Shown here one piece after another: positions 42,207 through 52,117 of a DNA stretch of 64,000 nucleotides. The DNA comes from Bacillota bacterium (GTDB lineage: Bacteria > Bacillota > Clostridia > Christensenellales > Christensenellaceae). The translations under genes were made by a program, and so were the position numbers. How positions within the stretch are numbered: position 1 is the first letter of the stretch; every line of letters begins with the position of its first letter. A model generated the notes under the pieces. That model was not told the DNA's origin. It ran no database searches and was given only the letters and a program-made list of their open reading frames with translations. The DNA lies in contig JAEWMJ010000056.1 in assembly GCA_023393165.1 (NCBI GenBank), positions 1 to 64,000 of the forward strand, given 5' to 3'.

Positions 42207-44441
42207 TCAGACCATTTTTTCCATCAGGCCCTTCAGTATTTTTTCCTGGGAGCACGGCAGGTCAAAAATTCGTACTCCCACGGCGTCGTCAATTGCGTTA
42301 ACAATTGCGGTGCTTCCCGGAACACAGACGATTTCACCCAAACCCCTTGCGCCGAAGGGACCCGATTCCTCCTCGTCCTCGATCGGATGGATCGTAATCC
42401 TGGGCATATCCATGATCGTTGGCAGCAGATAATTCTGGAAATTCTTCGTCGCAAGCGACCCGTCTCCGCGCGTCTTGAAATTTTCATACAGCGCATATCC
42501 AACACCCATCGCTATACCGCCCTCACATTGGCCTTCGTATCCCAGCGGGTTGATAATGGTACCCGCCGCGGGAACAATTTCAGTTTCCAGAACCTTTGCC
42601 TGCCCGGTCAGCGTATTTACCTCTACCCCCACGATCTGGCTTAAATGCGCGTGCATATAATGCAAGCCGAAACTGATCTTCACATCCGTATCCGTATAAA
42701 TCCCGTACCCCGATTGTTTTCTTTGTCCGGGCTTAAGCATCCCGGCAATTGCCTTCCATGTATGCCCGTTTACTTTGCCATCCGAAAAATCCAAAGCCTC
42801 AGCGGTACAGCCCAGGACGGCGGCTATTTCCCCGTGGAGTTTTTCAACCGCCTTCATGATCGCAATGCCGGATATATAGGTGGTCCTGGATGCCGTTATG
42901 GGTCCGGAATCCGGCGTCCGCGATGAGACGCCGCAGATCGCGTCCACCATTTCAAGAGGCATATGCGCAGCCTCGGCTCCAATCATCTGCAGGGTGGTAT
43001 AGCTTCCCTGGCCCATATCTTCATTGCCGAAATACAGCATAAGCCTTCCGTCCGGCATCAGTTCCACTTCGCATGTGGAATCGTCCGGATAGCACGCGTT
43101 TCCCAGTCCGATACCCTGCTGGGCTCCCCCCAAGCCGATGCCGCGCCTAAGCCAGGGTTTATTTGCTCCGGCTTTAAATTGTTCCCTGTTCTTCCACAGG
43201 CTTGTTTCTTCCAGCCTTGCAAGGGTCGCCTCCGCATAGGCTCCGGGGCTTAAAACCTGGTTAAAACAGTGGCGCATGCCGGGCTTAACGCAGTTTTTCC
43301 TACGGATAGCCAGTTTGTCCATGCCCAGTTTTCCGGCTATCAGGTCTATTTGACTCTCCAATGCAAAATTGATCTGGTTGTTCCCAAAGCCTCGGAAAGC
43401 GCTCGTAAAACAGTTGTTTGTATATACCGCATCCCCCGCCGCTTCCACATTGGGGAAATAATAAATGCCGCAGACGTTTTCCAGCGCAAAACTCAAAATA
43501 GCGCCCACGTAACTGGCGTATGCCCCTGCCGTCGCGCGGGCATACACCTTGTTGGCCAGAAACGTTCCGTCCGCCGCCGCCGCAGTCTTCATGACGATTT
43601 CAAAGGGTACCCGCTTTGGGCTCATCAAAAAGGACTCTTCCCGGTCCAGCACAATCTTTACCGGAGTCCGGCAGGCATGGGCGCACACAGCCAGCATCCC
43701 CTGGAGCAAAAGGTCGTCTTTCCCGCCGAAGCCGCCGCCAAGAGGACTGGAGTGAACGACTACTTTGTCCTCGGGCATATCCATGATTTCCACAAGGTCC
43801 CTTTTCGCGCGCTGGCCGTATTGGCAGGGGTACCATACTTCAACGCCCCCGTCCTCAGTTGGCGCGGCCATTCCGCCTTCCGTTTCCAGGTAGGCATGCT
43901 CCTGGTAGGGCGTGGTGTATGTGTTCTCACAGATAATTGCCGCTTCGCTAAACGCCTTTTCAGGGTCCCCTTCAGTGTGCGCGTAATGAATAATGACATT
44001 TCCATCCGGGTGGATCAGCAGGGCGTCTTCCCGCATTGCCTCAGCCGCGGTAAGAATTGCGGGGAGAGGCTCATATTCCACCTCCACCAGGTCAAGGGCT
44101 TTTTTGGCAATTTGCTCGGTTTTTGCTATTACTACCGCAACCGTATCCCCCAAATAGCGCACGCGTTCGCCGCAAATAACAGGCTGGTCTTTCACAATCA
44201 AGCCGTGGCTGTTCATGCCGGGTACGTCTTTTGCCGTAATAACGCGCACTACGCCGGGCAGTTTTAATGCCTTGGAATCGTCTATTTTTTTGATCAGGGC
44301 ATGCGGAATGGGCGGATGCTTTAATTTGCCGTAAAGCATGCCTTCCATCGCTCTGTCCCCCATATAAGCTAGACTCCCGTCCGCTTTTTCTCTGCCGTCC
44401 TTGCGAATTATTTTTTTTCCTACACAACTGAAATCAGACAT
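42207..44441 (-). CDS. xdhA: Xanthine dehydrogenase-type molybdenum hydroxylase, large subunit 1
   Basis: The protein has 744 residues with the two-part molybdopterin-binding fold. Visible family motifs are 'GGGFGGKDDLL', 'SAFRGFGNNQINFALES', 'ARATAGAYASY' and the C-terminal 'GARGLGE' with the catalytic Glu. It should carry the Mo-cytosine-dinucleotide-type cofactor and hydroxylate an N-heterocycle next to nitrogen. The FAD and 2Fe-2S subunits are coded divergently (44684 and 45161). The divergent promoters suggest a shared regulator site. Purine is the likely ring class from context, not from the sequence. Confidence 0.88.
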   Translation of the reverse strand: MSDFSCVGKKIIRKDGREKADGSLAYMGDRAMEGMLYGKLKHPPIPHALIKKIDDSKALKLPGVVRVITAKDVPGMNSHGLIVKDQPVICGERVRYLGDTVAVVIAKTEQIAKKALDLVEVEYEPLPAILTAAEAMREDALLIHPDGNVIIHYAHTEGDPEKAFSEAAIICENTYTTPYQEHAYLETEGGMAAPTEDGGVEVWYPCQYGQRAKRDLVEIMDMPEDKVVVHSSPLGGGFGGKDDLLLQGMLAVCAHACRTPVKIVLDREESFLMSPKRVPFEIVMKTAAAADGTFLANKVYARATAGAYASYVGAILSFALENVCGIYYFPNVEAAGDAVYTNNCFTSAFRGFGNNQINFALESQIDLIAGKLGMDKLAIRRKNCVKPGMRHCFNQVLSPGAYAEATLARLEETSLWKNREQFKAGANKPWLRRGIGLGGAQQGIGLGNACYPDDSTCEVELMPDGRLMLYFGNEDMGQGSYTTLQMIGAEAAHMPLEMVDAICGVSSRTPDSGPITASRTTYISGIAIMKAVEKLHGEIAAVLGCTAEALDFSDGKVNGHTWKAIAGMLKPGQRKQSGYGIYTDTDVKISFGLHYMHAHLSQIVGVEVNTLTGQAKVLETEIVPAAGTIINPLGYEGQCEGGIAMGVGYALYENFKTRGDGSLATKNFQNYLLPTIMDMPRITIHPIEDEEESGPFGARGLGEIVCVPGSTAIVNAIDDAVGVRIFDLPCSQEKILKGLMEKMV

Positions 44442-44542
44442 CCGCTTTTCCTTTCATTGGCATTCATGCCCGTTCAAACATTTATTTTGAAATTACGATT
44501 GGCTTTAATTTCATTATTTTAATATATTTTAGCTTTAAAGGT

Positions 44543-44571
44543 ATGTTATCACCGCTAAAATGACTTGTCAA
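44543..44571 (-). promoter_or_regulatory. Minus-strand promoter for the large-subunit gene
   Basis: TTGACA (44566-44571) and TAACAT (44543-44548) are 17 bp apart on the minus strand, about 100 bp before the large-subunit gene. It is back to back with a plus-strand promoter at 44596. Confidence 0.55.
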
Positions 44572-44595
44572 TTATATAAAGTTTCATTTTATTTC

Positions 44596-44624
44596 TTGAC
44601 TTAAACAAAACCCAAGTATATTAT
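44596..44624 (+). promoter_or_regulatory. Plus-strand promoter for the small-subunit operon
   Basis: TTGACT (44596-44601) and TATTAT (44619-44624) are 17 bp apart. The start site should lie about 50 bp before the 2Fe-2S subunit gene. The 24 bp between the two divergent promoters leave room for a common regulator. Confidence 0.55.
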
Positions 44625-44683
44625 AAAATAAAAAACGGATTGGAAACTCTTTGGTTCCAATGAAAAAACGCACTGGGTGGCAG

Positions 44684-45148
44684 ATGATGTTAAAGATAAA
44701 TTTTATTCTGAACAACGAAAAAGTGACTGCGGACGTTGAGCCGGATACCAGGTTGATCGACCTGCTCAGGGAAAACTTTCGCCTTACAGGCACAAAAGAA
44801 TCATGCGGCCAGGGCGAGTGCGGCGCATGCACCGTTCTCTCGGATGGAAAGGCGGTCCATTCCTGCCTGATGCTCGCTTCGCAGGCGGACGGATGCAATA
44901 TACTGACCATCGAGGGTCTGGAAAAAAGCGGAGAACTGGACGCTTTGCAGGAAGCTTTTTTGGCTGTCGGGGCCATACAATGCGGCTATTGCACCCCCGG
45001 AATGATCATGGCTGCAAAAGGGCTCCTGCTTGAGAACCCTAATCCATCGGTCGAAGAAATAAAAGAAGCGCTGGCCGGCAATATCTGTCGCTGCACAGGA
45101 TATAAAAAGATTCAGGAAGCTGTGCTCATTGCAGCAAAAAACATCTAA
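44684..45148 (+). CDS. xdhC: Molybdenum hydroxylase 2Fe-2S subunit 1
   Basis: The start is one of two adjacent ATG codons after GGGTGGCAG; a longer frame from 44651 adds residues unlike the family. The protein has about 154 residues. The plant-type cluster is in 'CGQGECGACTVL...SC' (residues about 36-59) and the second cluster in 'CGYCTPGM' and 'CRCTGY'. All eight Cys are present. It passes electrons from the Mo subunit (42207) to the FAD subunit that follows 12 bp downstream. Confidence 0.9.
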   Translation: MMLKINFILNNEKVTADVEPDTRLIDLLRENFRLTGTKESCGQGECGACTVLSDGKAVHSCLMLASQADGCNILTIEGLEKSGELDALQEAFLAVGAIQCGYCTPGMIMAAKGLLLENPNPSVEEIKEALAGNICRCTGYKKIQEAVLIAAKNI

Positions 45149-45160
45149 GGAGATACGGGG

Positions 45161-46006
45161 ATGTCAAAAGCCAAAGAAATAGTTATGGCAAAAAGCATGG
45201 AAGAAGCGTTGGATTACCTGCAGAATGAAAACACTATCCCGCTGGCGGCTGGAACAGATATTGTTCCTGCCCTTCGTGACGGCCTTTTGCCTGAAATTTC
45301 ACTGGTTGACCTGCACCATCTGTCAAATGAACTGAATGATATCAAATATCAGGACGGATGCATTCACATCGGCGCAATGGCTACGCACGCGGAAATTTCC
45401 CGGTATCCGGACGTCATGGCCAAAATTCCCATGCTTGCATACGCATGCGGCCTGATTGGATCTGCTCAGATCCGCAACCGGGCCACAATAGGCGGAAACA
45501 TAGGGAACGCTTCACCTGCAGCCGACAGCGTCCCCGTTCTGGTAGCAGCCGGAAGCGAAGTTGAATTCCGGACAAAAGACGAAAAAAGGACCATGCTGCT
45601 TGCCGATTTTATGGTCGCGCCCAGAAAAACGGAACTTCCACGAGGAGCCCTGATCACCAAGATCATCGTCCCGATCCCTGAAGGCGGTTGGAAGGGCGGA
45701 TATTACAAAGTGGGCGGCCGGACTTCACTGACCATAGCAATTGTATCCTGCGCCCTTTTGTATAACAAAAAAGCAGGCTGCCGCGTGGCGTACGGCTCCA
45801 TGAGCCCGCGCATCCGGCGCATCGGGGAACTCGAAAAGTTCCTGTCGCAAAGCAAAACCCAAAAGCAGTTTCAGGAAAAAGTGGGCGGGCTGCTATCCCC
45901 CATAAGCGACGTCCGGGCAAGCGCGGATTACCGCCTGACGGTGGCTGCAAATCTGCTCTTTCAGGGCTGGTATGAACTTCAACAAAACACATCCTGCAAT
46001 GAATAA
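45161..46006 (+). CDS. xdhB: Molybdenum hydroxylase FAD subunit 1
   Basis: The protein has 281 residues. FAD-binding motifs are 'PLAAGTDIVP' (about 27-36) and 'RNRATIGGNIGNASPAAD' (about 105-122), followed by the CO-dehydrogenase flavoprotein C-terminal domain. AAGGAGA lies before the ATG. Its end overlaps the start of the corrinoid activator gene by 35 bp, tying ring oxidation and corrinoid activation to the same messenger. Confidence 0.9.
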   Translation: MSKAKEIVMAKSMEEALDYLQNENTIPLAAGTDIVPALRDGLLPEISLVDLHHLSNELNDIKYQDGCIHIGAMATHAEISRYPDVMAKIPMLAYACGLIGSAQIRNRATIGGNIGNASPAADSVPVLVAAGSEVEFRTKDEKRTMLLADFMVAPRKTELPRGALITKIIVPIPEGGWKGGYYKVGGRTSLTIAIVSCALLYNKKAGCRVAYGSMSPRIRRIGELEKFLSQSKTQKQFQEKVGGLLSPISDVRASADYRLTVAANLLFQGWYELQQNTSCNE

Positions 46007-47741
46007 AACATTTTTATACATAAACGGCATAAAAACAGAAATCGCGGAAAACGAAACCATTCTGTCCGCCATCCGAAAAAAGAGGGATTTATCCCTGCCG
46101 GAGACGCCGTGCAACGGTAGGGGCACCTGCGGCAAATGCAAGGTTGCGGTAATCTCCGGGAGCCTTTCTCCGCTTTCAAAAGAAGAAAAGGATCTTCTGA
46201 CGCAATCCGAAATCGTCCGGGGAATCCGGCTTGCCTGTATGGCAAAAGCCCAGCCTCCCCTTCGGCCCGTCCGGATACATTTCAAAGAAAAAAGTCTGGA
46301 CGCGCATACGGTCCTTGAATGGGGGCGAATGCCTGAATTTGACCTGAAACCCATTGTAACAAAACAATTTTTTGACAGTGCGCAAATCCCGGAGGATCTT
46401 AAAATTTGCGGCCTGATTCCGCCTGCAAAAGGCGCTTTCACCCTTATACGGTACCAGGGGAAACCCATTGGCATGGAACCCGGCGAAACGACCGGACAAA
46501 ATTACGGAATAGCCGTCGATATCGGCACAACCACTCTCGCATGCAGCCTGGTCGACATGGCGACAGGCTGCGCCGTTACGTCCGCTTCGGGGATCAATCC
46601 CCAAACGAGGTTTGGCGGAGACGTGCTGACGCGCATTCAATATGCCAGGGATACCGGCGGCCTTATGGAGCTCAAAAACACTGTCGTCGATTTTATTAAC
46701 AACCTCTCGCTGGAACTGATCCGGAACGCGGGAATCCAAAAAGAGTCCGTTTACTGCTATACCATAGCCGCCAACACAACCATGATGCACCTGCTTTTAG
46801 GCGTAAACCCCATATCGCTCGCCATGGCGCCCTATAAGCCTGTTTTTACGGGAATGCAGGAACTGCCGACAAAACAAACCGGATTTACCAATTGTTCGGA
46901 ATTTGCCCGAGTTTGCTGCCTGCCGGGCGTCTCCGCCTATATCGGGGCGGATATTGTCGCCGGCGTGGAGATCAGTGGCATGGCGAATATGAATGGAACC
47001 GTTCTGTTTATAGATATCGGCACAAACGGGGAGATCGCATTATCCCGGGACGGAACCATGGCGGCTTGCTCCTGCGCGGCAGGGCCTGCTCTGGAAGGAA
47101 TGAACATCTCATGCGGCATGCGGGCTGCGGACGGCGCAATAGAGCACGCTTCATTCGGAGACGGGTATCTGAGCATCTCCGCCATCGGACAAGAAGAACC
47201 CCTGGGGATCTGCGGCAGCGGCGTTCTGGAGATTCTGTCCGGGCTGCTGAAAACGGGCGCGATAGACCGGACCGGAAGAATCCGCAAAACGCTTCCCGGC
47301 TGGCTTGAGCGCATGACGGTACGGGAAGGCAAAAAACCTTATTTTGTCCTGAATAAAGGCAAAAACGAGATCCGTTTTACACAGAACGACATTCGTCAGG
47401 TACAGCTGGCAAAAGGCGCCATCCTCTCCGGGATACTGGCTTTGCTCAATGCAAAGGGCCTTTCAGCATCGCAAATAGACAAGGTGATCGTGGCGGGCCA
47501 GTTCGGCCGGCACCTCTCGGAAGAAAGCCTGGTCGGCGCAGGCATTCTGCCTGCGGAAACCGCTGGAAAAATCGAATATATCGGAAACTCGTCCCTTGCA
47601 GGGGCAATCCTTTCGCTTTTAAGCAGCGCGGCGCTCCAGCGGATCGGCAGTCTCGCGGGCAGGATGGAATACCTGGAGCTGGCAACCCTTCCCGAATACG
47701 GCAGACTTTTCATGCAATGCATGAATTTTGACGCGCCATAA
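45972..47741 (+). CDS. Corrinoid activation protein 2: ferredoxin plus ASKHA ATPase (RamA-like, DUF4445)
   Basis: The protein has 589 residues. Ferredoxin ligands are Cys47, Cys53, Cys56 and Cys89. The ATPase domain starts at about 178 with 'GIAVDIGTTTLACSLVD' and has 'LFIDIGTNGEIALSRDG'. It should reactivate oxidised corrinoid proteins. It lies in the hydroxylase operon rather than beside a corrinoid gene, and overlaps the FAD subunit. The start at 45972 has only a weak ribosome binding site; an ATG at 45999 is possible. It ends 22 bp before the end of the convergent second hydroxylase operon. Confidence 0.88.
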   Translation: MNFNKTHPAMNKTFLYINGIKTEIAENETILSAIRKKRDLSLPETPCNGRGTCGKCKVAVISGSLSPLSKEEKDLLTQSEIVRGIRLACMAKAQPPLRPVRIHFKEKSLDAHTVLEWGRMPEFDLKPIVTKQFFDSAQIPEDLKICGLIPPAKGAFTLIRYQGKPIGMEPGETTGQNYGIAVDIGTTTLACSLVDMATGCAVTSASGINPQTRFGGDVLTRIQYARDTGGLMELKNTVVDFINNLSLELIRNAGIQKESVYCYTIAANTTMMHLLLGVNPISLAMAPYKPVFTGMQELPTKQTGFTNCSEFARVCCLPGVSAYIGADIVAGVEISGMANMNGTVLFIDIGTNGEIALSRDGTMAACSCAAGPALEGMNISCGMRAADGAIEHASFGDGYLSISAIGQEEPLGICGSGVLEILSGLLKTGAIDRTGRIRKTLPGWLERMTVREGKKPYFVLNKGKNEIRFTQNDIRQVQLAKGAILSGILALLNAKGLSASQIDKVIVAGQFGRHLSEESLVGAGILPAETAGKIEYIGNSSLAGAILSLLSSAALQRIGSLAGRMEYLELATLPEYGRLFMQCMNFDAP

Positions 47742-47763
47742 AACAAGCGTAAAATACTATATT

Positions 47764-48243
47764 TCAGTTTTGGGCCTGCGCAAGTTCGCAGGCTTTTTCA
47801 ATCGCGTTTATGATGTTCTGGTAACCCGTACAGCGGCATAAATGGCCGGATATTTCTTTTCTTAATTCCTCGCGGGTATACTTCTTTCCCCTTCCCACTA
47901 TCTCGACAGCGGTCAATATGATCCCGGGCGTGCAGAATCCGCATTGCACGGCTACGGCGTCAATAAACGCCCGCTGCACGGGATTCAGATTCCCGTCAAG
48001 GTCTTGAAGCCCCTCCACCGTTAATATTTTCCTGCCGTCCGCCCAGACGGAAAGATAAATACAACTGTTCACGGCCCTGCCGTCCACAAGTACGGTGCAC
48101 GCCCCGCATTCCCCTACTTCGCAGCCTTTTTTTACGCTGGTCAGATTCAGGCGTTTACGCAGGGTATCTGCCAGAGATTCGCGCACATCCACCGGAAACT
48201 CCATATTCCGCCCATTTACGTTGCAGTTAATTATTTTAATCAT
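47764..48243 (-). CDS. xdhC: Molybdenum hydroxylase 2Fe-2S subunit 2
   Basis: The protein has 159 residues. Cluster motifs are 'CEVGECGACTVLVDG' with a following Cys, 'CGFCTPGIIL' and 'CRCTGY'. It is the last gene of the operon starting near 52117. It differs enough from the subunit at 44684 to suggest a different substrate rather than a recent duplicate. Confidence 0.9.
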   Translation of the reverse strand: MIKIINCNVNGRNMEFPVDVRESLADTLRKRLNLTSVKKGCEVGECGACTVLVDGRAVNSCIYLSVWADGRKILTVEGLQDLDGNLNPVQRAFIDAVAVQCGFCTPGIILTAVEIVGRGKKYTREELRKEISGHLCRCTGYQNIINAIEKACELAQAQN

Positions 48244-48257
48244 AAAAACTCCCGCCT

Positions 48258-49139
48258 TTAAAAACTGATTCCCTGCATGCCAAGCGAACGCGCAAACGCC
48301 CTTTCCGCAAGCACTCCTGCCAGATGAAGACGGAATTCGGCGGTTGCACGCCTGTCCGTGATCGGATTGATTTCCATCCGTACGTATTCCCCGATCCTTT
48401 TGGGCAAATTCCTGGTGATCCGTTCCCCCCTGGCCTTCTCTTCCGCCCTGTAAACCCTGACCGGAACGGGGGCGGCTGCTCCCAGGGATATCCTGATATC
48501 TTCCAGATATTCAAGATTGGCGCTGGCCCTGCATATGACCGAACAGCCCAGTATGGCGATATCCATAGCTTCGCGGACGGCGTATTTGATATAAACGCCG
48601 GAATAACCGCCGTAATCTTCATAAGGAATGATAATTTCGCTGAGAAGCTCTCCCCCTCCAAGGTCCATTTGTTCCGGACCTTTATAGTAATCCTGTATGG
48701 GAATGACCCGGCTTCCCTGCGGGCCGGTGATCCGCGCGAGCGCATTGAGAGAGAAAAGCGTTGGCGGGGAATCCGCAGTTGTAAACCCGTTGGAGATATT
48801 TCCGCCCACAGTCGCCATTGCGCGGATCTGGGGACTGCCGATGGTTTCCACGGCGTCCGCAAAGTAGGGGATACGTTCCCTTATCACCGGGTTTTCCGCA
48901 ATGTCCCTGAATACGGTCCCGGATTTGATGTGGATATTGTTAGCCTCATCCGTGAATATGCCCTTCAGTTCTTCCACTCCGTTGACGCTTACCAGATCGC
49001 GGCCGGCAAAAAGCCCTTCGCGCATTCCGAGAACCGTATCCGTGCCTCCCGCAATGATCCATGCGCCCGGATGGCAAACCAAAGCCTCCACCGCGTCCTT
49101 TACCGTTTTGGCTTCATATATATTGTTAAAATCAAACAT
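48258..49139 (-). CDS. xdhB: Molybdenum hydroxylase FAD subunit 2
   Basis: The protein has 293 residues with 'WIIAGGTDTVLG' and 'IRAMATVGGNISNGFTTAD' as FAD loops, then the C-terminal domain ('RISLGAAAPVPVRVYRAEE'). This looks like the E. coli XdhB type. It lies between the large and small subunits with 14-bp gaps on both sides. Confidence 0.9.
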   Translation of the reverse strand: MFDFNNIYEAKTVKDAVEALVCHPGAWIIAGGTDTVLGMREGLFAGRDLVSVNGVEELKGIFTDEANNIHIKSGTVFRDIAENPVIRERIPYFADAVETIGSPQIRAMATVGGNISNGFTTADSPPTLFSLNALARITGPQGSRVIPIQDYYKGPEQMDLGGGELLSEIIIPYEDYGGYSGVYIKYAVREAMDIAILGCSVICRASANLEYLEDIRISLGAAAPVPVRVYRAEEKARGERITRNLPKRIGEYVRMEINPITDRRATAEFRLHLAGVLAERAFARSLGMQGISF

Positions 49140-49153
49140 CCGTATTTCCCCTC

Positions 49154-51448
49154 CTATATCAGTCCGGCTTCTTTAAAAGCCGCCACCAGTTTTTCCGGAT
49201 AAAGGGGCAGCGAATGAAAAGCGACGCCTGTGGCATTCAAAACGGCGTTGCGTATGGCCGGAGCCGGCGGGATAGCCGGGGGCTCGCCCAGCGCTTTGTT
49301 TCCGTAAGGACCCGTGGGGTCGTCGGTTTCCACAAATTCCGCGTTTAATTCGGGGGAATCCATGGAAGTCTGCAGTTTGTAATCCAGGAGGTTCCCGTTC
49401 AGCAGTTTTCCTTTGCCATCATACTGCATCTGTTCGGAAAGGCCGTATCCTATTCCCATGCTCATGCCCCCGTGAACCTGCGCTTCGGCGATCGCGGGGT
49501 TGATTATTTTACCGCTGTCGTGTACACTGATTATGCTCAGGATTTTTACCTTGCCCAGTTCCATATCCACTTCCACCTCTGCAAAACATGCGCCAAACGA
49601 ATAAGTATTGTGCTTATAATTCACCGAACTTTCCGCAAAAATATGAACCGCGTCTTCCATGTTGTAGAACGTATGCATGGCGACCGCTTCTACGGTGAGC
49701 AGAAGCTCGCCCGTGTTTTTATTGACGACCCCGCTTTGCACTATATCCATTTCCCCGCACGGATAATCCAGCAGTTTTGCGGCGCAGGCGAGTATTTTCC
49801 CTTTGAACTGTTCGGCCGTTTTCCGGACCGCCGCTCCCGATACATAGGATTGCCTGGATGCGTACGCCCCCAGATCAAACGGGGCGATATCCGTATCCTG
49901 CGTGGATACGATATGTATGTCTTTTAGTTTCAGCCCGGATGTTTGCGCAGCCATCTGCGTAAATATCGTATCTGCACCCTGGCCTATTTCCACGGCGCCA
50001 AGCTGCAGCTGTGCCGAACCGTCTGGATTGAGTATCATGCGCGCTCCTGCAACTTCGATTGCAAGCGGATACACGCCCGTCGGATAGCAAAAACCTGAAA
50101 AACCGATCCCCCGCCTGACAGTTCCCGTTTGATTCCGGTAAAGAGCGCGTTTCTCATCCCAGCGCACAAATTCCCGGCCTTTTTGAATGCACTCCTTTGC
50201 GCCGATGGAGTGGCACTGCATATCGATATACTCGCTTTTATAATCGATGGTCATCAGGTTTTTCAGCCTGAAGTCGATCGGGTCCAAGCCCATTTTGTGC
50301 GCGATATCCTCCATGTGGGATTCGCCCGCAAAAGAAATCTGCGGGATCCCGTAACCGCGCATTGCGCCGCTTGTCCCCAGATTTGTATAAACAGTGGAAA
50401 CTTCCGCTTTGACGCCCCCTGTCTGCCCATACAGTTCTTCAAAATTTTTGATGGAATTGGCCGCCACCACATGTCCGTGGGAGGCATACCCGCCCTGGTC
50501 GGAAACCGCCTTGATGTACCTCGCCGCCAGCCTGCCGTCCGGCCGCACGTATGTTTTTAATTCAAAATCCATAGCGTGCCTCGACCGCGTGCACATAAAA
50601 GTTTCTTCCCGTGAAAGCTCCAGTTTTACTTTCCGCCCGCCAACCAAAGTACAGAGATAAGCGTTCAGCGGTTCGTACAATACCTCCTGTTTGTTGCCGA
50701 ATCCTCCGCCCACGTAAGGCTTCATGACCCGGACCATTCCCCACGGGATCCCCAGCGCCTGTCCCACCACGCGCCTTAAGATATGCGGGATTTGCGTTGA
50801 AGACACTACCACAACGCGGTCCCCGTCCATGTAGGCGTATGACGCCGGGTTTTCCAGGTGGCAATGCTGGACTCTCTGCGTATGGAATTCCTCTTCAAAC
50901 ACCAGGAGACCGTCCTCTTTGATTGCTCCTTCGTAATCTCCATGCACAAAAGATTCTTCAAACAAAATATTATTGGGAAACCCCTCGTGAAGCTGCGCAG
51001 CGCCGTCCGACACCGCCTGCCGGGGGGTTAAAATGGGCTCATATTCCTCATATTCCACTTTGATTGCACGGACCGCGCGGCTCGCAGCCAGATCATCCGT
51101 TGCGACCACAGCCGCGACATCATCCCCATATATCCGGACGCGCGTATTCAACAATTTCCGGTCCATAATGCTGCGGTGCGCAGGCTCCAGCGAATACGGA
51201 TGCCCGGGCGTGCCGAAAGGGATATCAGGCACGTCAAAGCAGGTTGCAATTTTAACCACGCCGGGTATTTTCTCAGCCTCCGAGAGGTCGATCGATTTTA
51301 CCAGCCCGTTTGCGATCGTACTGTGAAAGACCTTAGCGACCAGCACATTTAAATCGCAAAAATCATCCGTATACATTGCCTGGCCGGTCACTTTTTTATA
51401 AGCGTCTACGCGCTCAACATTTTTTCCTATCATACTCATTCTCATCAT
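49154..51448 (-). CDS. xdhA: Xanthine dehydrogenase-type molybdenum hydroxylase, large subunit 2
   Basis: The protein has 764 residues. Motifs include 'YVGGGFGNKQEVLYEPL', 'SGAMRGYGIPQ', 'GAVEIGQGADTIF' and the C-terminal 'ALGEPPAIP' with the catalytic Glu. These resemble E. coli XdhA-type enzymes. Together with the FAD and 2Fe-2S subunits it should oxidise a purine or similar ring. It is coded right after a YheO-type regulator that probably controls it. The gene ends with TAG. Confidence 0.9.
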   Translation of the reverse strand: MMRMSMIGKNVERVDAYKKVTGQAMYTDDFCDLNVLVAKVFHSTIANGLVKSIDLSEAEKIPGVVKIATCFDVPDIPFGTPGHPYSLEPAHRSIMDRKLLNTRVRIYGDDVAAVVATDDLAASRAVRAIKVEYEEYEPILTPRQAVSDGAAQLHEGFPNNILFEESFVHGDYEGAIKEDGLLVFEEEFHTQRVQHCHLENPASYAYMDGDRVVVVSSTQIPHILRRVVGQALGIPWGMVRVMKPYVGGGFGNKQEVLYEPLNAYLCTLVGGRKVKLELSREETFMCTRSRHAMDFELKTYVRPDGRLAARYIKAVSDQGGYASHGHVVAANSIKNFEELYGQTGGVKAEVSTVYTNLGTSGAMRGYGIPQISFAGESHMEDIAHKMGLDPIDFRLKNLMTIDYKSEYIDMQCHSIGAKECIQKGREFVRWDEKRALYRNQTGTVRRGIGFSGFCYPTGVYPLAIEVAGARMILNPDGSAQLQLGAVEIGQGADTIFTQMAAQTSGLKLKDIHIVSTQDTDIAPFDLGAYASRQSYVSGAAVRKTAEQFKGKILACAAKLLDYPCGEMDIVQSGVVNKNTGELLLTVEAVAMHTFYNMEDAVHIFAESSVNYKHNTYSFGACFAEVEVDMELGKVKILSIISVHDSGKIINPAIAEAQVHGGMSMGIGYGLSEQMQYDGKGKLLNGNLLDYKLQTSMDSPELNAEFVETDDPTGPYGNKALGEPPAIPPAPAIRNAVLNATGVAFHSLPLYPEKLVAAFKEAGLI

Positions 51449-51466
51449 CTTGCAAAGATTTCCGGA

Positions 51467-52117
51467 TCACCCGTTTGCCTCGCTTTTTTCCTTAAAATCT
51501 ATATAGTTGTAAAGCGTATATTTGGATATGCCAAAAAATTTGGATATTTTTTCGCCGGACTTTGTAATCAGAAACGCCCCCGCTTCGTGGAGATACTTAA
51601 GGGCCCTGATTTTGTCGTCGCGGTTCATTTGCGAAACGGGTTTGTTGATCATCCGCACAGACTGGTTAATAAGTTCGTCCAGCAAACCGTTTACGCCGTG
51701 GCTGATCTTCTCCGGCTCATCCTTTCCGTCATTGGTTTCAACAAAACTTTTCAGCGAATAATCCATCATGATAAAATTCGTAATATCAAAATTGATGGAA
51801 AATACGGCAATTATTTTATTTTTTTCGTCTCTCACAAATATGGTGGACGACTTTAATATCCGGCCGTCCTCAGTCCGCGTATGATAATTGATCCGGTCGT
51901 GCAGCTCCTCCGGTCTTTTACTCAGCGCTTCCAGAACGATCCTTGAAGAGCCGTCGCCTACAATTCTTCCGGTCACCTGACCGTTTTCTATTTCAATAAT
52001 GGTATGTTCCGCACCCTTCGTTAAATCATGAACCACTACTTCGCATTTTTCTCCAAAATGGCCTGCTACTCCTTTAGCAAGCTGCTCCAGAAAAGTTCTT
52101 TTAAAAGTATCCAGCAT
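51467..52117 (-). CDS. YheO/DauR-type transcriptional regulator
   Basis: The ATG at 52117 is preceded by GGAAGGG 6 bp upstream. The protein has about 216 residues. An N-terminal PAS-like YheO domain (about 1-125: 'CEVVVHDLT', 'GRILKSSTIFVRDEKNKI', 'AVFSINFDIT') is followed by a C-terminal HTH with 'KISKFFGISKYTLYNYIDF'. Members often sit beside amino-acid or purine catabolic genes and sense a small ligand. It is the first gene of the second hydroxylase operon and may control the whole island. Confidence 0.87.
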   Translation of the reverse strand: MLDTFKRTFLEQLAKGVAGHFGEKCEVVVHDLTKGAEHTIIEIENGQVTGRIVGDGSSRIVLEALSKRPEELHDRINYHTRTEDGRILKSSTIFVRDEKNKIIAVFSINFDITNFIMMDYSLKSFVETNDGKDEPEKISHGVNGLLDELINQSVRMINKPVSQMNRDDKIRALKYLHEAGAFLITKSGEKISKFFGISKYTLYNYIDFKEKSEANG

